A stretch of DNA of 64,000 nucleotides from Acidobacteriota bacterium (lineage in GTDB: Bacteria; Acidobacteriota; Terriglobia; Acidiferrales; UBA7541): NCBI GenBank assembly GCA_003225315.1, contig QHZD01000045.1, positions 1 through 64,000 on the forward strand, in the 5' to 3' direction. Below are positions 53,237 through 63,899 of the stretch, piece by piece (position 1 is the stretch's first letter; each line of letters starts with the position of its first letter). Under the pieces are notes generated by a model that was not told where the DNA came from, searched no databases, and saw nothing but the letters and a program-made list of their open reading frames with translations. Position numbers and translations under genes: made by a program.

Positions 53237-53614
53237 CTACAACCCCGCAATCACTTCAATCTCCACGAGCGCGTCCTTCGGCAAGCGCGCCACCTGCACC
53301 GTCGACCGCGCCGGCGGTGCCGACGTGAAATACTTCGCGTACACTTCATTCATGGTCGCAAAATCGTTCATATCCTTCAGAAAAACCGTCGTCTTCACCA
53401 CGTGATGCAAATTTGAACCTGCCGCCTCCAGAATTCCTTTCACGTTCTCAAGCGTCCGTTCCGTCTGCTGACGGATTTCCGCTCCGGCCATCTCCCCGGT
53501 CTTCGGATCCAGCGCTACCTGCCCGGAGACGTACAAGAATCCGTTCGCCCGGATCGCTTGCGAATACGGCCCGATGGGTTTTGGCCCCCTGTCGGTCAGA
53601 ATCACGTCTCTCAT
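53237..53614 (-). CDS. RidA-family 2-iminobutanoate/2-iminopropanoate deaminase
   Basis: 125 residues of the YjgF/YER057c/UK114 family, which hydrolyses reactive enamine/imine intermediates. [20 protein letters not shown], then the catalytic Arg in [20 protein letters not shown]. The start overlaps the stop of the upstream lipoprotein gene by 4 bases, so they are co-translated. Confidence 0.96.
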   Translation of the reverse strand: MRDVILTDRGPKPIGPYSQAIRANGFLYVSGQVALDPKTGEMAGAEIRQQTERTLENVKGILEAAGSNLHHVVKTTVFLKDMNDFATMNEVYAKYFTSAPPARSTVQVARLPKDALVEIEVIAGL

Positions 53615-55125
53615 GGTGCGCTCTCCTTTTCAGGTTTGGTCGTCGTCGCGGCTGTTTCCCGGTAGCGCATGCGAAACTCTTCCGGCACTCCCGGCCGCTT
53701 CATCCATAACCGCACGAACTCGGCGGTACTCTGATGTGTTTCCTGATCGAAAGCGGCAATCAAGTCACTGAGTTCCAAGTCTCGCTCCCTGCGAGCATAC
53801 AGCATGTGGCTGATCGCTTTTCGAAACACGTCGCGCCCATAGCGGTCCTGCAACGCATAGAAAAAAAGAAAGCTCTTTGCTCGCACCACGGCTGGCTCTT
53901 CCGGTCGGCGGGCTGCAACATCGTCCGGGATCAATTGCAGTGCTCGCCGAATCGTTTCCATGCGCGAATCCGTTCCTTCCGCGGCTTCTCGGCCAATCGA
54001 CGCCGCAAACGCCGGAAGCGCGGAGAGCGGAGGCTCCCGCTCGAGGAATCCTGGATTCTGCGCGTAACCGAGCCGGCTCGCAGCCAGCGATGGAGCCGCT
54101 GCCACCGCGAGTTTTGGCATGCCCTCGTTGAGATCCACCATCAGCGTGTCCGGAGAAACCATTTCGGCAGAGACGCTCTCCTTTTCTTCGCCCAACAGCT
54201 TGGCTATCGTTGCATTAAGATTCGTGAAGCATCCAGGCGTCAACGGGCATTCCACAATCCATGTTGTGGATGAATCCTTGCTGCGCGCCCCGAACATGGA
54301 ATCGTACGCTTCCATCGTTCGAACGAGTGCATCGCTTGCTCCACGCAACCCCGCGGCCTCCTGCGCCTTGCGCGTCCACAAAGTAATCTTTTCCTTGCCG
54401 CCGATTTCCGAGTACGTGTAGCGTCCCGCGATCACGAAGGGATAATGGTCGTTCACGCTTTGCGCTGCGCGGATATTCATCTCTCCGTTCCTGCGCGAAG
54501 TTCTCGTTTGCCGGCCGCTGGTGTGCACCAGAAATCCATCCGGCACGCTGACATTCATTTCCCATTTCTTCGGCGGCACTCCGCCTGTGGCAAACAGGCC
54601 TCGCGACGGCAGCAATTCCGGACTCCACCCCTCGGCTGGCAGAAAAAAAGCATCCGCAGTAAAGCTCAAGGCCGTCTCGCCCGTCGCTGCCGGTAAATAC
54701 TCCACGGAGAGACGCAAAGTGTGCCGCGCGGAGACCTTCCACTGCTGCGGAAGTGAAATCAGTGCGTTTCGCGGGCGCTCCGTCGAAACTCCTGTTGTGA
54801 GCAACGTTGCATCCCAGGTAGCGTGCGGCTCCTCAAAATGGAAACGCCGCCGTCCCGGCAGGCGCAATTCCAGTTCGCTGAGCGGCTGGTTGCCGGTATT
54901 CCTCAGCGCGTATTCCGCCTCGATTCGAATGCGCGGCTCCGGAGCCGGAACAAACTGCACGCGCAACTGCTGCCTTTCGATGGTGTAACCGGGACCAAGC
55001 GGCGCAACGCACCCCGCCGTCCCGAGGGCCACCATTGCAGAAAGGGCTGCATACGCAAGACGCGACTGGACTCGAGCGCGCAAAGCAATTTGATTGTATC
55101 GGGGAAAAGTCAGAAGCAAAAGCAA
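53611..55125 (-). CDS. M1-peptidase-like lipoprotein without the zinc motif
   Basis: 504 residues. A hydrophobic N-terminus ends in [10 protein letters not shown] (lipobox). The N-terminal half resembles the beta domain of M1 aminopeptidases ([20 protein letters not shown]), the middle has [10 protein letters not shown], and the C-terminal helices look gluzincin-like ([20 protein letters not shown]). I find no HExxH anywhere, so it is probably not an active M1 peptidase. Function unknown. Overlaps the RidA gene. Confidence 0.75.
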   Translation of the reverse strand: MLLLLTFPRYNQIALRARVQSRLAYAALSAMVALGTAGCVAPLGPGYTIERQQLRVQFVPAPEPRIRIEAEYALRNTGNQPLSELELRLPGRRRFHFEEPHATWDATLLTTGVSTERPRNALISLPQQWKVSARHTLRLSVEYLPAATGETALSFTADAFFLPAEGWSPELLPSRGLFATGGVPPKKWEMNVSVPDGFLVHTSGRQTRTSRRNGEMNIRAAQSVNDHYPFVIAGRYTYSEIGGKEKITLWTRKAQEAAGLRGASDALVRTMEAYDSMFGARSKDSSTTWIVECPLTPGCFTNLNATIAKLLGEEKESVSAEMVSPDTLMVDLNEGMPKLAVAAAPSLAASRLGYAQNPGFLEREPPLSALPAFAASIGREAAEGTDSRMETIRRALQLIPDDVAARRPEEPAVVRAKSFLFFYALQDRYGRDVFRKAISHMLYARRERDLELSDLIAAFDQETHQSTAEFVRLWMKRPGVPEEFRMRYRETAATTTKPEKESAP

Positions 55126-55248
55126 CGCGCCACAGTCTGCAGCCTTCGGAATTGCCTGCGGCTTTTCAGCTTGTCGCGTTGCGTAAAGATTCCAAGTGCG
55201 AGGGCGCTCCGGATTCAGAAAATGCGGAAGATTCGAATCAGAGCGGCG

Positions 55249-55857
55249 CTACCTGCGGCGTCCGCGCACACGCTTGAAGTCAGTTCCGGAATGATTGCGC
55301 TTGGCTTCGCGCGATGCCGCTTCCTTATCAGCTTGCGCGTCCGTCATGCCTTCGTTGATGCGCTCGAGAATTTGTTTTTCCGTGAGCCCGGTGTTTTTCA
55401 GACGGCCGATTTCCGCGCTGCTCATGGTGCGCTGGCCCTTAAGTCTCCGGTGCAAAATGAAATCGACGGCGGGATCGGAAAGCCCCACCAGCCGCAGCAT
55501 AACGGCATCGGTGCTAATAGCGTCCAGTTGATCGACTTTTGCAATTTCCAGAATCACTGGCTCGGCGTACCCCGCGCGTGCGAGGCCGACAGTGGCATCC
55601 GCGCTGCCAAAGGGGTGCTCGTGCTGGTGCGCGTTGGCAACCAGAGTGACGCAAGCGTCGTCCGTGATCCCTGCTTGTTTCAGTTTTACGAGCTGCGCGA
55701 CTTCGTTATCGGAAGTGTTCAGTTTTTTCAGATCTTCGACGTTGCTGGACCACATTCCCGCCTGATCCAGCGGACGATAATCCGTGAGCGGATGCATATC
55801 GCATCCGCTCGTACGGAAGAGGACTACCAACCCGAGAAGTATGAACTTACACCGCAT
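55249..55857 (-). CDS. Lipoprotein of unknown function
   Basis: 202 residues. MRCKFILLGLVVLFRTSGCD is a lipoprotein signal with Cys19. The mature part is helical with two similar segments (EVAQLVKLKQAGITDDACVT and IGRLKNTGLTEKQILERINE) that suggest a repeated three-helix module. The C-terminus is very basic (KRNHSGTDFKRVRGRRR). No family recognised. It lies downstream of the (p)ppGpp synthetase stop region on the other side of a 186-base gap. Confidence 0.7.
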   Translation of the reverse strand: MRCKFILLGLVVLFRTSGCDMHPLTDYRPLDQAGMWSSNVEDLKKLNTSDNEVAQLVKLKQAGITDDACVTLVANAHQHEHPFGSADATVGLARAGYAEPVILEIAKVDQLDAISTDAVMLRLVGLSDPAVDFILHRRLKGQRTMSSAEIGRLKNTGLTEKQILERINEGMTDAQADKEAASREAKRNHSGTDFKRVRGRRR

Positions 55858-56043
55858 GATTCCATTCTATCGGGGACAACAGTGAGAGCAGGAAACTGTG
55901 CTTTGCAAGGTACCCGTGCGAAAGGACAGGTCGCAAAAACTGACCGAACGACAAAGAAAAAATGACGTCATAACATTTTGTGTCGTGATGAATTTGGTGC
56001 CGTGTATATTGCGAGTGGAACTCATTTTTGTGGCCGAATCGGA

Positions 56044-58266
<2,223 letters not shown>

Positions 58267-58312
58267 GGTTTAGTTTACGCCGGAAAGGGAGCCTCCGGGC
58301 AGAAGCAGGATG

Positions 58313-58330
58313 GTGCGTGACGAGTGACGA
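58313..58330 (+). repeat. Short cgagtga-type tract
   Basis: GCGTGACGAGTGACGA, two or so units of the 7-base repeat seen as a long array at 62696-62817. It borders palindromic repeat copy 2. Confidence 0.35.
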
Positions 58331-58368
58331 TCCAGAGGATTAAGAATGAGGGCAAGAATGAGGGCAAC

Positions 58369-58475
58369 CCCACCCCTATGTTTTTTGTAAGTGTTGCATC
58401 TAGAGGACTTAGGTTGGGCGTAAGTCCTTTGCTTGCAACACTTGCGGACTGCCGTGTAAGTGTTGATTTTAAAGG
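58369..58475 (+). repeat. Palindromic dispersed repeat, copy 2
   Basis: C-rich lead (CCCCACCCC), a hairpin of two 25-base arms at 58387-58445 (GTAAGTGTTGCATCTA at the left, TAAGTCCTTT starting the right arm, 9-base loop) and a trailing half-copy at 58456-58475. It aligns with the minus strand of 278-404 over the whole unit. It lies in the probable leader of the RSH gene, in antisense orientation. Confidence 0.7.
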
Positions 58476-58672
58476 GGTTGGCAGATGGGCGCTTGACCGC
58501 CTCGACCCCTTCCCCTCACCATTTTTGTAAGAGATTGACACGGCAGGGTTTAGAGGGTGGGGGTCGGCTAAAAATGTGAGAGGAAAGAGCTTAGAGGCGA
58601 ATCGGTTAGGGGCAGAGAGGAACGTTGAAATCGGAGGGCTTCGGCGAGGGTGGCGTCTGACTATCATACAAT

Positions 58673-58701
58673 ATATTACCACGAAGTACCGTACTTGTCA
58701 A
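58673..58701 (-). promoter_or_regulatory. Strong sigma70-type promoter, twin of the one at 15773
   Basis: Minus strand: TTGACA (58696-58701), a 17-base spacer ending TTCGTGG, and TAATAT (58673-58678). CTCGTT lies upstream, as at 15801 onward. It points toward the RSH gene about 400 bases away. Confidence 0.7.
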
Positions 58702-58776
58702 TTAAAATTTGGAAGTGGTTTAGACTGAACGAGATAGCCTGAGGTGGCCCGGGCAAATTTCGAGGGGAGTGTGGGA

Positions 58777-58854
58777 ATGACAGCGGTGTACAAGGCCAGG
58801 CTCGAGAATTGGAAACGCGAGCTAACGTCAGAACTCGTAAGAAACGGAGGATGA
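58777..58854 (+). CDS. Possible 25-residue peptide
   Basis: ATG at 58777 with GAGGGGAG upstream; the peptide reads MTAVYKARLENWKREL and ends ELVRNGG. The final GGAGGATGA doubles as ribosome-binding site and stop before a second tiny frame, ATGAAAATGATGCGGCACCC, of 12 codons. It could be a leftover of a gene or a real small ORF pair. No homology known to me. The rest of 58267-58977 holds only the repeats, promoter and hairpin listed. Confidence 0.25.
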   Translation: MTAVYKARLENWKRELTSELVRNGG

Positions 58855-58937
58855 AAATGATGCGGCACCCAATCGTAACCAGCGGCTAAGGGCCTGCAAC
58901 CCGCCAATCAGCACAATTCCTCGCTACACGGATAAAT

Positions 58938-58963
58938 GGGGAGCCTGATTTCTCAAGCTCCCT
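58938..58963 (-). terminator. Probable terminator of the three-gene cassette
   Basis: Minus strand GGGAGCTTGA, GAAA tetraloop, TCAGGCTCCC: a 10-base stem with one mismatch-type pair, 15 bases past the stop at 58978. The T-run is weak (CATTTATC), so a processing or stabilising hairpin is also possible. Confidence 0.55.
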
Positions 58964-58977
58964 GGTCTGTGTTTGAT

Positions 58978-59865
58978 TTACTTATGTTTGAGGAATCGAA
59001 TGACTCGCTTTCCGTTCGCGTCCGTCTCGGCTTTTGCTGCTGTGGACAAACCCAGACGGTAATCATTCCGATCTGCATCAAAGAGGAGGTTCCACACAAG
59101 AATCCCTCGGAAGAATTGACCGCCGTGAGGGGGAGTCCACGAACTTACGCCGTCTAGTGCTTGAAGCAGAAGCGTTCTCGCGGGAATGTTTGAGCCACCG
59201 ATAGTAAGCTCCACATCCTGCAAAGGGTCGCTCGAGAGGCCGACGGTGCCTAAGTAAACTTTCACGCCGCTAGTGGCAGAAAGCGTATCCACAATTAGCC
59301 GCAGTGTTTCCCTGGCGCTGCGTTGCAGCACAGGTATGCTGATAACGGTGTCCAGAAGAACGTCCACTGCTTCGTCTCTTCCCGCGTCATCTCTTCTCGA
59401 CACGCCAATGACTGCATACCGCCCTTCCGCTTCCTTGCGAACGACGAATTTGCCGGGGTTGCCGCTGGCATTGTAGTCAGATGCGAGTTTTTGCAGAACC
59501 TGCTCCTCCTCGTCCCCCGATGAGACCGTCGCAGGTTCGCGGAAATTACTCTGAAAGAAGCCGCCCGACACCCGCGTCGCACCCTTGGCGTTCGGATGGT
59601 TCGCTCGCCACACGGGGTCAGTGCTATCCACTAGATCGAAATGGCTTCGGTATGGCGGTTCTTCAAAGTCAACGGTCCAGCCGTATTCTTGGCTGATGGC
59701 CTCAATCGCTTGCCTTAGCGGCCTCGGGTCATTCGCCGTCAAGGTTCCTCCGGTCCCACGGTGCTCTATGATTCCGGCGTCCATAAAGGACGGTTTTGCC
59801 GGGGCCTGTGCCAGGAGTAACGAAGGAACGCCAAGCAGAAAGCAAAAAGCAAGCATTCGTTTCAT
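58978..59865 (-). CDS. Unknown secreted protein C of cassette
   Basis: 295 residues with a signal peptide (MKRMLAFCFLLGVPSLLLAQ). Family not recognised. Residues 185-245 (VLQRSARETLRLIVDTLSAT, then DPLQDVELTIGGSNIPARTL and LLQALDG) look like the STN/secretin N0-type alpha-beta fold, which often contacts outer-membrane machinery. The C-terminus is a short basic tail. It starts one base after the stop of the gene before it, so it belongs to the same operon. Confidence 0.78.
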   Translation of the reverse strand: MKRMLAFCFLLGVPSLLLAQAPAKPSFMDAGIIEHRGTGGTLTANDPRPLRQAIEAISQEYGWTVDFEEPPYRSHFDLVDSTDPVWRANHPNAKGATRVSGGFFQSNFREPATVSSGDEEEQVLQKLASDYNASGNPGKFVVRKEAEGRYAVIGVSRRDDAGRDEAVDVLLDTVISIPVLQRSARETLRLIVDTLSATSGVKVYLGTVGLSSDPLQDVELTIGGSNIPARTLLLQALDGVSSWTPPHGGQFFRGILVWNLLFDADRNDYRLGLSTAAKAETDANGKRVIRFLKHK

Positions 59866-59866
59866 G

Positions 59867-60892
59867 TTATCTTGCCTCCTTCGCTGTCACATGGCGATGG
59901 TCGCGCCAAGCCACCACAGAAAACGTGTCCCCAGAATTCAAAGTGCGCGCCCACCAAGTTGACTGGCGTCCGCTTCGATACGCGAACCCCACCGGAATAC
60001 CGCACTCGCCATCTCGGCAGACCTCTTCTGAGTTCGGGTTGTTATCGACAGTGATCGTGATGTCGTCTGTGCGATACTGCCACCAAGTGTTCGCATTGCA
60101 CATGATCTGCATTCCCTGATGGATGGTTGTTACACATGGGAATGTGACTCCATTTGAGGGTCCATTCTGCACGATGTAGTCCAAATCGCCGAGATCCCAC
60201 CCGATGGAGTCGTACCCCCAGTGGTTGTGTTCAGAAACTCCCGCGACAGTTCCAACAGTCCATTGGGAACCTTGAACCCCTGGATGTTGCGCAAGCCTTG
60301 AGCCGGGCCACCAGCAGGCGTTTGCTCCCGGTGCAGCGTTAACTTCTTGATTATAATAACCGTCGAAGCTGTCTCCAGCGGTGTCACTGATAGTCATGTC
60401 GAACTGCTCGCGGTAACTTCCCCCGTTAAATCCTTGATCGGTAGTTGCCTCGGTTGAAGGCGAGAGGCAACCTAGAATGCCGGGACAACCGCTGTTGCCC
60501 CAAAATGTGCCCACAACGCTGCAGATGGCATCCCCGTCCCAACACCAAGGATACGTTACGCCCGGATCGCCGGACATTTGTTCGTTGTCGGTCACAGAGA
60601 AATAACAAGTTGGACAGCCGTTCGCGGAGTAGCTCCAGTGGTCAACGTTGTCGAGATCATTCTCGGCACCGACGTGATGCGTGGCCGTGTTCATTGGACA
60701 TCCTGGACCCGGAAAAACGTCGGCATACCCCTGCATTGTAACCGACGTGTAAATGTTATAACCATCTCGTGAAATGCCGGTGTAAACGCTGAAGTGGGGA
60801 GACAATGTTGTCGCGCAGCCTTGGCCGTGCGCTGCAGAGCAGTCCAACAGTAGTATCAACGATCCGAACAGGAACAGAATCGAGCGGTTCAT
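59867..60892 (-). CDS. Unknown secreted Cys-rich protein B of cassette
   Basis: 341 residues with a signal peptide (MNRSILFLFGSLILLLDCSA, cleavage near AHGQG). The mature part has more than a dozen Cys (CPTCYFS, PWCWDGDAICSV, CPGILGCLS, VCRDGECGIP), so disulfides are likely, and it is rich in W, G, N and Y. No domain recognised. Spacing of 3 bases from the gene before and 1 base to the gene after shows it is the middle gene of the cassette. Confidence 0.78.
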   Translation of the reverse strand: MNRSILFLFGSLILLLDCSAAHGQGCATTLSPHFSVYTGISRDGYNIYTSVTMQGYADVFPGPGCPMNTATHHVGAENDLDNVDHWSYSANGCPTCYFSVTDNEQMSGDPGVTYPWCWDGDAICSVVGTFWGNSGCPGILGCLSPSTEATTDQGFNGGSYREQFDMTISDTAGDSFDGYYNQEVNAAPGANACWWPGSRLAQHPGVQGSQWTVGTVAGVSEHNHWGYDSIGWDLGDLDYIVQNGPSNGVTFPCVTTIHQGMQIMCNANTWWQYRTDDITITVDNNPNSEEVCRDGECGIPVGFAYRSGRQSTWWARTLNSGDTFSVVAWRDHRHVTAKEAR

Positions 60893-60895
60893 TTT

Positions 60896-61408
60896 TCAGT
60901 CCTCCGTCACTTTCATATTTTTCTTTTGCGACACGACAAAGGAATGTATCTTTACCACGCCTCGGGATGACAACCGCACACTAATCGTGTCCCGCGTGGA
61001 CTGAACGAGGTCATCGAGTTTCTTCAGCAAAGTGTGGACATCTGTTGTCTTATTGCGTGCCGCAGCCGCTGTAGCAGCGTCGTTGTATTCGGACACGAGA
61101 GCGTCGTACTTCGCTCTGAAATCTGAAAGGATGCTAACCAAAATCCGTTGATCCGTGTCCTCGACGCCAGTTTTCATAAGGTGCGCACGCTGGCGCTTTT
61201 GTGCAGCTTCGGTCGGATTTTGGCCTGTCGAAACCGCGACGAGGTATAGGCGATACGCAACCGAATCTGGAATGAGTTCAGGATGAACCGCACCATCGAT
61301 TAGGTTTGGTGCGACGTGTTGATGCTGCGGTGGAGATGACTGTGCCCATGCCCCGAATGCGAACGCGAGCATGAGCACACTTACAACTGCAGTGAGGTAC
61401 CGAGTCAT
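60896..61408 (-). CDS. Unknown secreted helical protein A of cassette
   Basis: 170 residues with a signal peptide (MTRYLTAVVSVLMLAFAFGA, cleavage near AWA). A short P/H-rich start is followed by helices with coiled-coil character (DFRAKYDALVSEYNDAATAA, TLLKKLDDLVQSTRDTI). No family recognised. AAAGGAG lies 7 bases before the ATG. First gene of the tight secreted-protein operon; 61409-61679 upstream should hold its promoter. Confidence 0.78.
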   Translation of the reverse strand: MTRYLTAVVSVLMLAFAFGAWAQSSPPQHQHVAPNLIDGAVHPELIPDSVAYRLYLVAVSTGQNPTEAAQKRQRAHLMKTGVEDTDQRILVSILSDFRAKYDALVSEYNDAATAAAARNKTTDVHTLLKKLDDLVQSTRDTISVRLSSRGVVKIHSFVVSQKKNMKVTED

Positions 61409-61599
61409 GCGTAGCTCCTTTCAGAATTTGCGGGAGCGCGCCGAGGCTAGAATCGTGGCAGCATCCGGTTCGCTCGGAACGGCTCGGGCGGGATGCCCCC
61501 ACGTTCAATAACCGAGCGCTAAAACCTACAGCAACCTCAACTACGTGTCTGACTCTAGGAAAACACGGTTCTAAGAGCAAGGCCCAATACAGCGCCAAT

Positions 61600-61625
61600 C
61601 GCGCAAAAATGGCGCAGTTTGCGCG
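61600..61625. promoter_or_regulatory. Inverted repeat, possible operator
   Basis: CGCGCAAA, a 10-base spacer, TTTGCGCG: a perfect 8-base inverted repeat between the HTH gene and the secreted cassette. It is a plausible binding site for the regulator encoded just upstream, though AraC-type proteins usually prefer direct repeats. Confidence 0.4.
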
Positions 61626-61679
61626 TCTTTACAACTTTGCAAGGGCGGCCCTTGTGTCCGTGTCTCATTCGTGGCTAAT

Positions 61680-62057
61680 TTATATGTTTTCAACCTTGAG
61701 CCGCGTGTCTTGTGCATCCAAGAGCTGACGAGCTACACGAAAACGGAGTTCCTCCGGGGAAGAGCCAGAAGCACGTTTAATTGCTCGTGCGAAAGAACTG
61801 GCAGACTTGAACCCCACAGCAAAGCATAGTTCCTTGATCGCCATCGTAGGCTGAGACGCACAAAGACTTCTAACCCTTGTCAGGAGAATTCCTTCTCGGA
61901 GTCGCCTGAAGGTTCCACCGGTTGACGTACTGACTGCTTTCTCGATTGTTCGTCGGCTGACCTGCAAGTTTTTCGAAATATCCAGGAGCGTTTTCGAAGG
62001 GCTTTCGTGCAAACAAATGGATATCTCTTCAAAAAGTAGTCTCCAATCGTAGGACAT
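61680..62057 (-). CDS. Short AraC-type HTH regulator
   Basis: 125 residues from the ATG at 62057. Almost the whole protein is an AraC C-terminal DNA-binding domain with two HTH units: TLLDISKNLQVSRRTIEKAV and AIKELCFAVGFKSASSFARA, followed by IKRASGSSPEELR. There is no room for a ligand-binding domain. It lies 271 bases upstream of the secreted cassette on the same strand and probably controls it. The start of the frame overlaps the stop of a small upstream ORF. Confidence 0.85.
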   Translation of the reverse strand: MSYDWRLLFEEISICLHESPSKTLLDISKNLQVSRRTIEKAVSTSTGGTFRRLREGILLTRVRSLCASQPTMAIKELCFAVGFKSASSFARAIKRASGSSPEELRFRVARQLLDAQDTRLKVENI

Positions 62058-62059
62058 GG

Positions 62060-62302
62060 TCAACCCTCCCGTATGCCGATCAAACCAGCGTAGTGACGAG
62101 AAAAGTGAACCGGGTGGTCGGTCTGAACATCAAATGCTCTTTCGAATGCGGGGCGGTGGAGAAATTGCGGTACGAAGGAAATAGAGACAGAAAGGACGAG
62201 GAGTCTTTGGGCGGCGCGCAAGGACTGGGAGAGGATCGCCGAAATGTGCTGAACGAACGAAGGATAGAAACGGTGCTTGCGATGGAACATGATATTTGAC
62301 AT
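62060..62302 (-). CDS. Small ORF upstream of the AraC-type gene
   Basis: 80 residues, MSNIMFHRKHRFYPSFVQ onward, moderately hydrophobic between residues 20 and 45 and rich in His/Arg/Phe. It has a strong ribosome-binding site (AGAAAGGAGC, 7 bases before the ATG), close to that of secreted protein A. Its stop overlaps the HTH gene start region, so it could couple translation. No family recognised; it may be a leader peptide. Confidence 0.5.
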   Translation of the reverse strand: MSNIMFHRKHRFYPSFVQHISAILSQSLRAAQRLLVLSVSISFVPQFLHRPAFERAFDVQTDHPVHFSRHYAGLIGIREG

Positions 62303-62653
62303 GGACTTGCTCCTTTCTGAGCGTGAAGGTTTTGAGTGTGAAGGCGGGCCGGACCAAGGATGGATTGGGGTTACGAGGAAGTTGGCTGAGGCGTTGTGTT
62401 CGAGGCAGAGGGGTGGGAGAGGCCGCCAGGGAGATTAGAGGTTGACGTAGTGGGCTAGACTACGATTTGTTTGTCTGATGTTCTATTTGACGGGCCGTAA
62501 TTGCCAAAGCCAGCCCTTGTCGGAGGGCAGGATATAGTGATTGGGGGGATGGTCAATCAGTAGAATGCCGGAGTTGAGGGCAGAGCGGATTACCGAGTTT
62601 AGTTATGGGCCGCCTAAAACCTGTAGTTCTAGGTTGAGCCAAAAAGTAAGAAT
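62303..62653. other. Intergenic, no gene recognised
   Basis: Should contain the promoter of the small ORF/HTH pair. TTGACG at 62432 and a GTAGTGGGCTAGACTAC inverted repeat near 62437-62453 are the only things that stand out. Confidence 0.35.
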
Positions 62654-62676
62654 GCCGGGCTGAAGCCCGGCGCTAC
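62654..62676 (-). repeat. REP-like element with GTAG tetranucleotide
   Basis: Minus strand: GTAG, one base pair of spacing, then a perfect hairpin GCCGGGCT-TC-AGCCCGGC. A GTAG or GGAG tetranucleotide beside a hairpin is the mark of REPs moved by RAYT transposases. Confidence 0.6.
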
Positions 62677-62695
62677 GCACTGTAGTAGGAGAGGA

Positions 62696-62817
62696 AGTGG
62701 CGAGTGGCGAGCGGCGAGTGACGGGTGGCGAGTGACGAGTGGCGAGTGGCGAGTGGCGAGTGACGAGTGGTGGGTGGCCGGTGGCGAGTGGCGAGTGACG
62801 AGTGACGAGTGACGAGT
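62696..62817 (+). repeat. Minisatellite of 7-base units (cgagtgg/cgagtga)
   Basis: About seventeen tandem 7-base units, mostly GTGGCGA or GTGACGA, with a few variants (GCGGCGA, GTGGTGG, GTGGCCG). A short tract of the same unit lies at 58313-58330. Confidence 0.9.
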
Positions 62818-62842
62818 TTCAAACAAAGCCGAAGAGAGATTC

Positions 62843-62866
62843 CTCAGGCCTAAAGGCCTGAGCTAC
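62843..62866 (-). repeat. REP-like element with GTAG tetranucleotide
   Basis: Minus strand: GTAG followed directly by a perfect 8-base stem CTCAGGCC, loop TTTA, GGCCTGAG. Same layout as 62654-62676, from the other side of the minisatellite. Nothing else is seen up to 62953. Confidence 0.6.
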
Positions 62867-62953
62867 AACTCGGAATGACCGGTGTGGGCGAGCGGCCGCC
62901 CGAGAGGAGCGCCCTAATGAATCGGTTTATTACAGGCGATTTGCGCGGCAGGC

Positions 62954-63805
62954 TCAGCTGGTTTGCTGAGGCTGCTCGGCGCGCTTCTGCTTGATTTCCT
63001 TGACCTTGTCGACCAGGTCGTCGGCCTGCTTCTTCAGGCTGGCGCGCTCTTCGGCGCTTTCCACCATATCCGCCTTGCGGCGATAGAGGAGATTCAAGTA
63101 GGCCATGGCATCGTCGTAGTCAGGCTTGACCTGGATGGATTTCTGCAAGTTGGTGATGCCTTCGTCCACGAGAGGGCCATACTTTGAGGCGTATTCGGTG
63201 CGAACGGCTGGAGGGAGCGGATCGTCATCCCGCACTTGCTTGTTGACGTGATCCTTGTTATAGGCAGCGCGCAACTCGCCATTGGAGCGGTAAGCGAGGG
63301 TCCAATCAATTACACCGATCCAATAATAAGGCTCAGGGTCATTGGGCCTCAGCTGGATGTGCCTCTGATGGTAGGACTTGGACTCCTCAAATTTCTTGGG
63401 GTCGAAGGGAGTGCCGGCCATCTGGAAAAGGATGGAGCCGGTGCCATCGACGGCGCTCAGATTGTTGTGGTCCATTTCAAGGACTTCCTTGAACTCCTCA
63501 ACAGCCGCGTTGCCGAGACGCATGTTCTGCTCCGAAGGCGCGCCGGGGATGTACTGGCTGGCATAAGCAGTGGCCAGGTAGAGGCGGGCATTGAGCAAGC
63601 CAGGATCGAGATCCTTGGCTTTCTTGAAATCCTCGATAGCCGCGTCGTACTGAGCGCCCTTATAAGCGGCAACACCCTTATTGAGGAGGTCGCGAGCCTT
63701 CAATTTATTGCAGCCGGAGCCACAGATAGCCAGAATCACGAACGCGGCAAAGGCCAAAGCGCGGCGAATCCAAGTGGAATCAATCACCGATGATGCATGA
63801 GTCAT
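62954..63805 (-). CDS. TPR lipoprotein
   Basis: 283 residues from the ATG at 63805, chosen for AGGGATGG about 8 bases upstream; a longer frame to 63838 exists. The lipoprotein signal ends AICGSGCNK. Repeats follow: NKGVAAYKGAQYDAAIEDFK, NLSAVDGTGSILFQMAGT, PNDPEPYYWIGVIDWTLAYR and EGITNLQKSIQVKPDYDDAM, giving about four TPRs, then a charged C-terminal coil. Probably a periplasmic scaffold. It follows an ExbD-like gene, suggesting an envelope energy-transduction context. Confidence 0.87.
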   Translation of the reverse strand: MTHASSVIDSTWIRRALAFAAFVILAICGSGCNKLKARDLLNKGVAAYKGAQYDAAIEDFKKAKDLDPGLLNARLYLATAYASQYIPGAPSEQNMRLGNAAVEEFKEVLEMDHNNLSAVDGTGSILFQMAGTPFDPKKFEESKSYHQRHIQLRPNDPEPYYWIGVIDWTLAYRSNGELRAAYNKDHVNKQVRDDDPLPPAVRTEYASKYGPLVDEGITNLQKSIQVKPDYDDAMAYLNLLYRRKADMVESAEERASLKKQADDLVDKVKEIKQKRAEQPQQTS

Positions 63806-63899
63806 CGAAGCATCCATCCCTGCTGTGCGTGACCCCAAAATGGCCGGGGCCAGCGCCCGGAAATTTCACGTCTGCCCTGCGAGGGGCACTCTAAAACCG

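Noticed and set aside
55998-56040. Riboswitch or attenuator just after the lipoprotein gene
   Set aside because: Only weak pairing is seen and the region is downstream of, not before, the minus-strand RSH gene.
58275-58682. Minus-strand 135-codon open frame upstream of the RSH gene
   Set aside because: It is made of the palindromic repeat and low-complexity leader; KSTLTR-like stretches are translations of the repeat arms. No ribosome-binding site or domain.
62696-62817. CRISPR array
   Set aside because: Units are 7 bases with no spacers and there are no cas genes.
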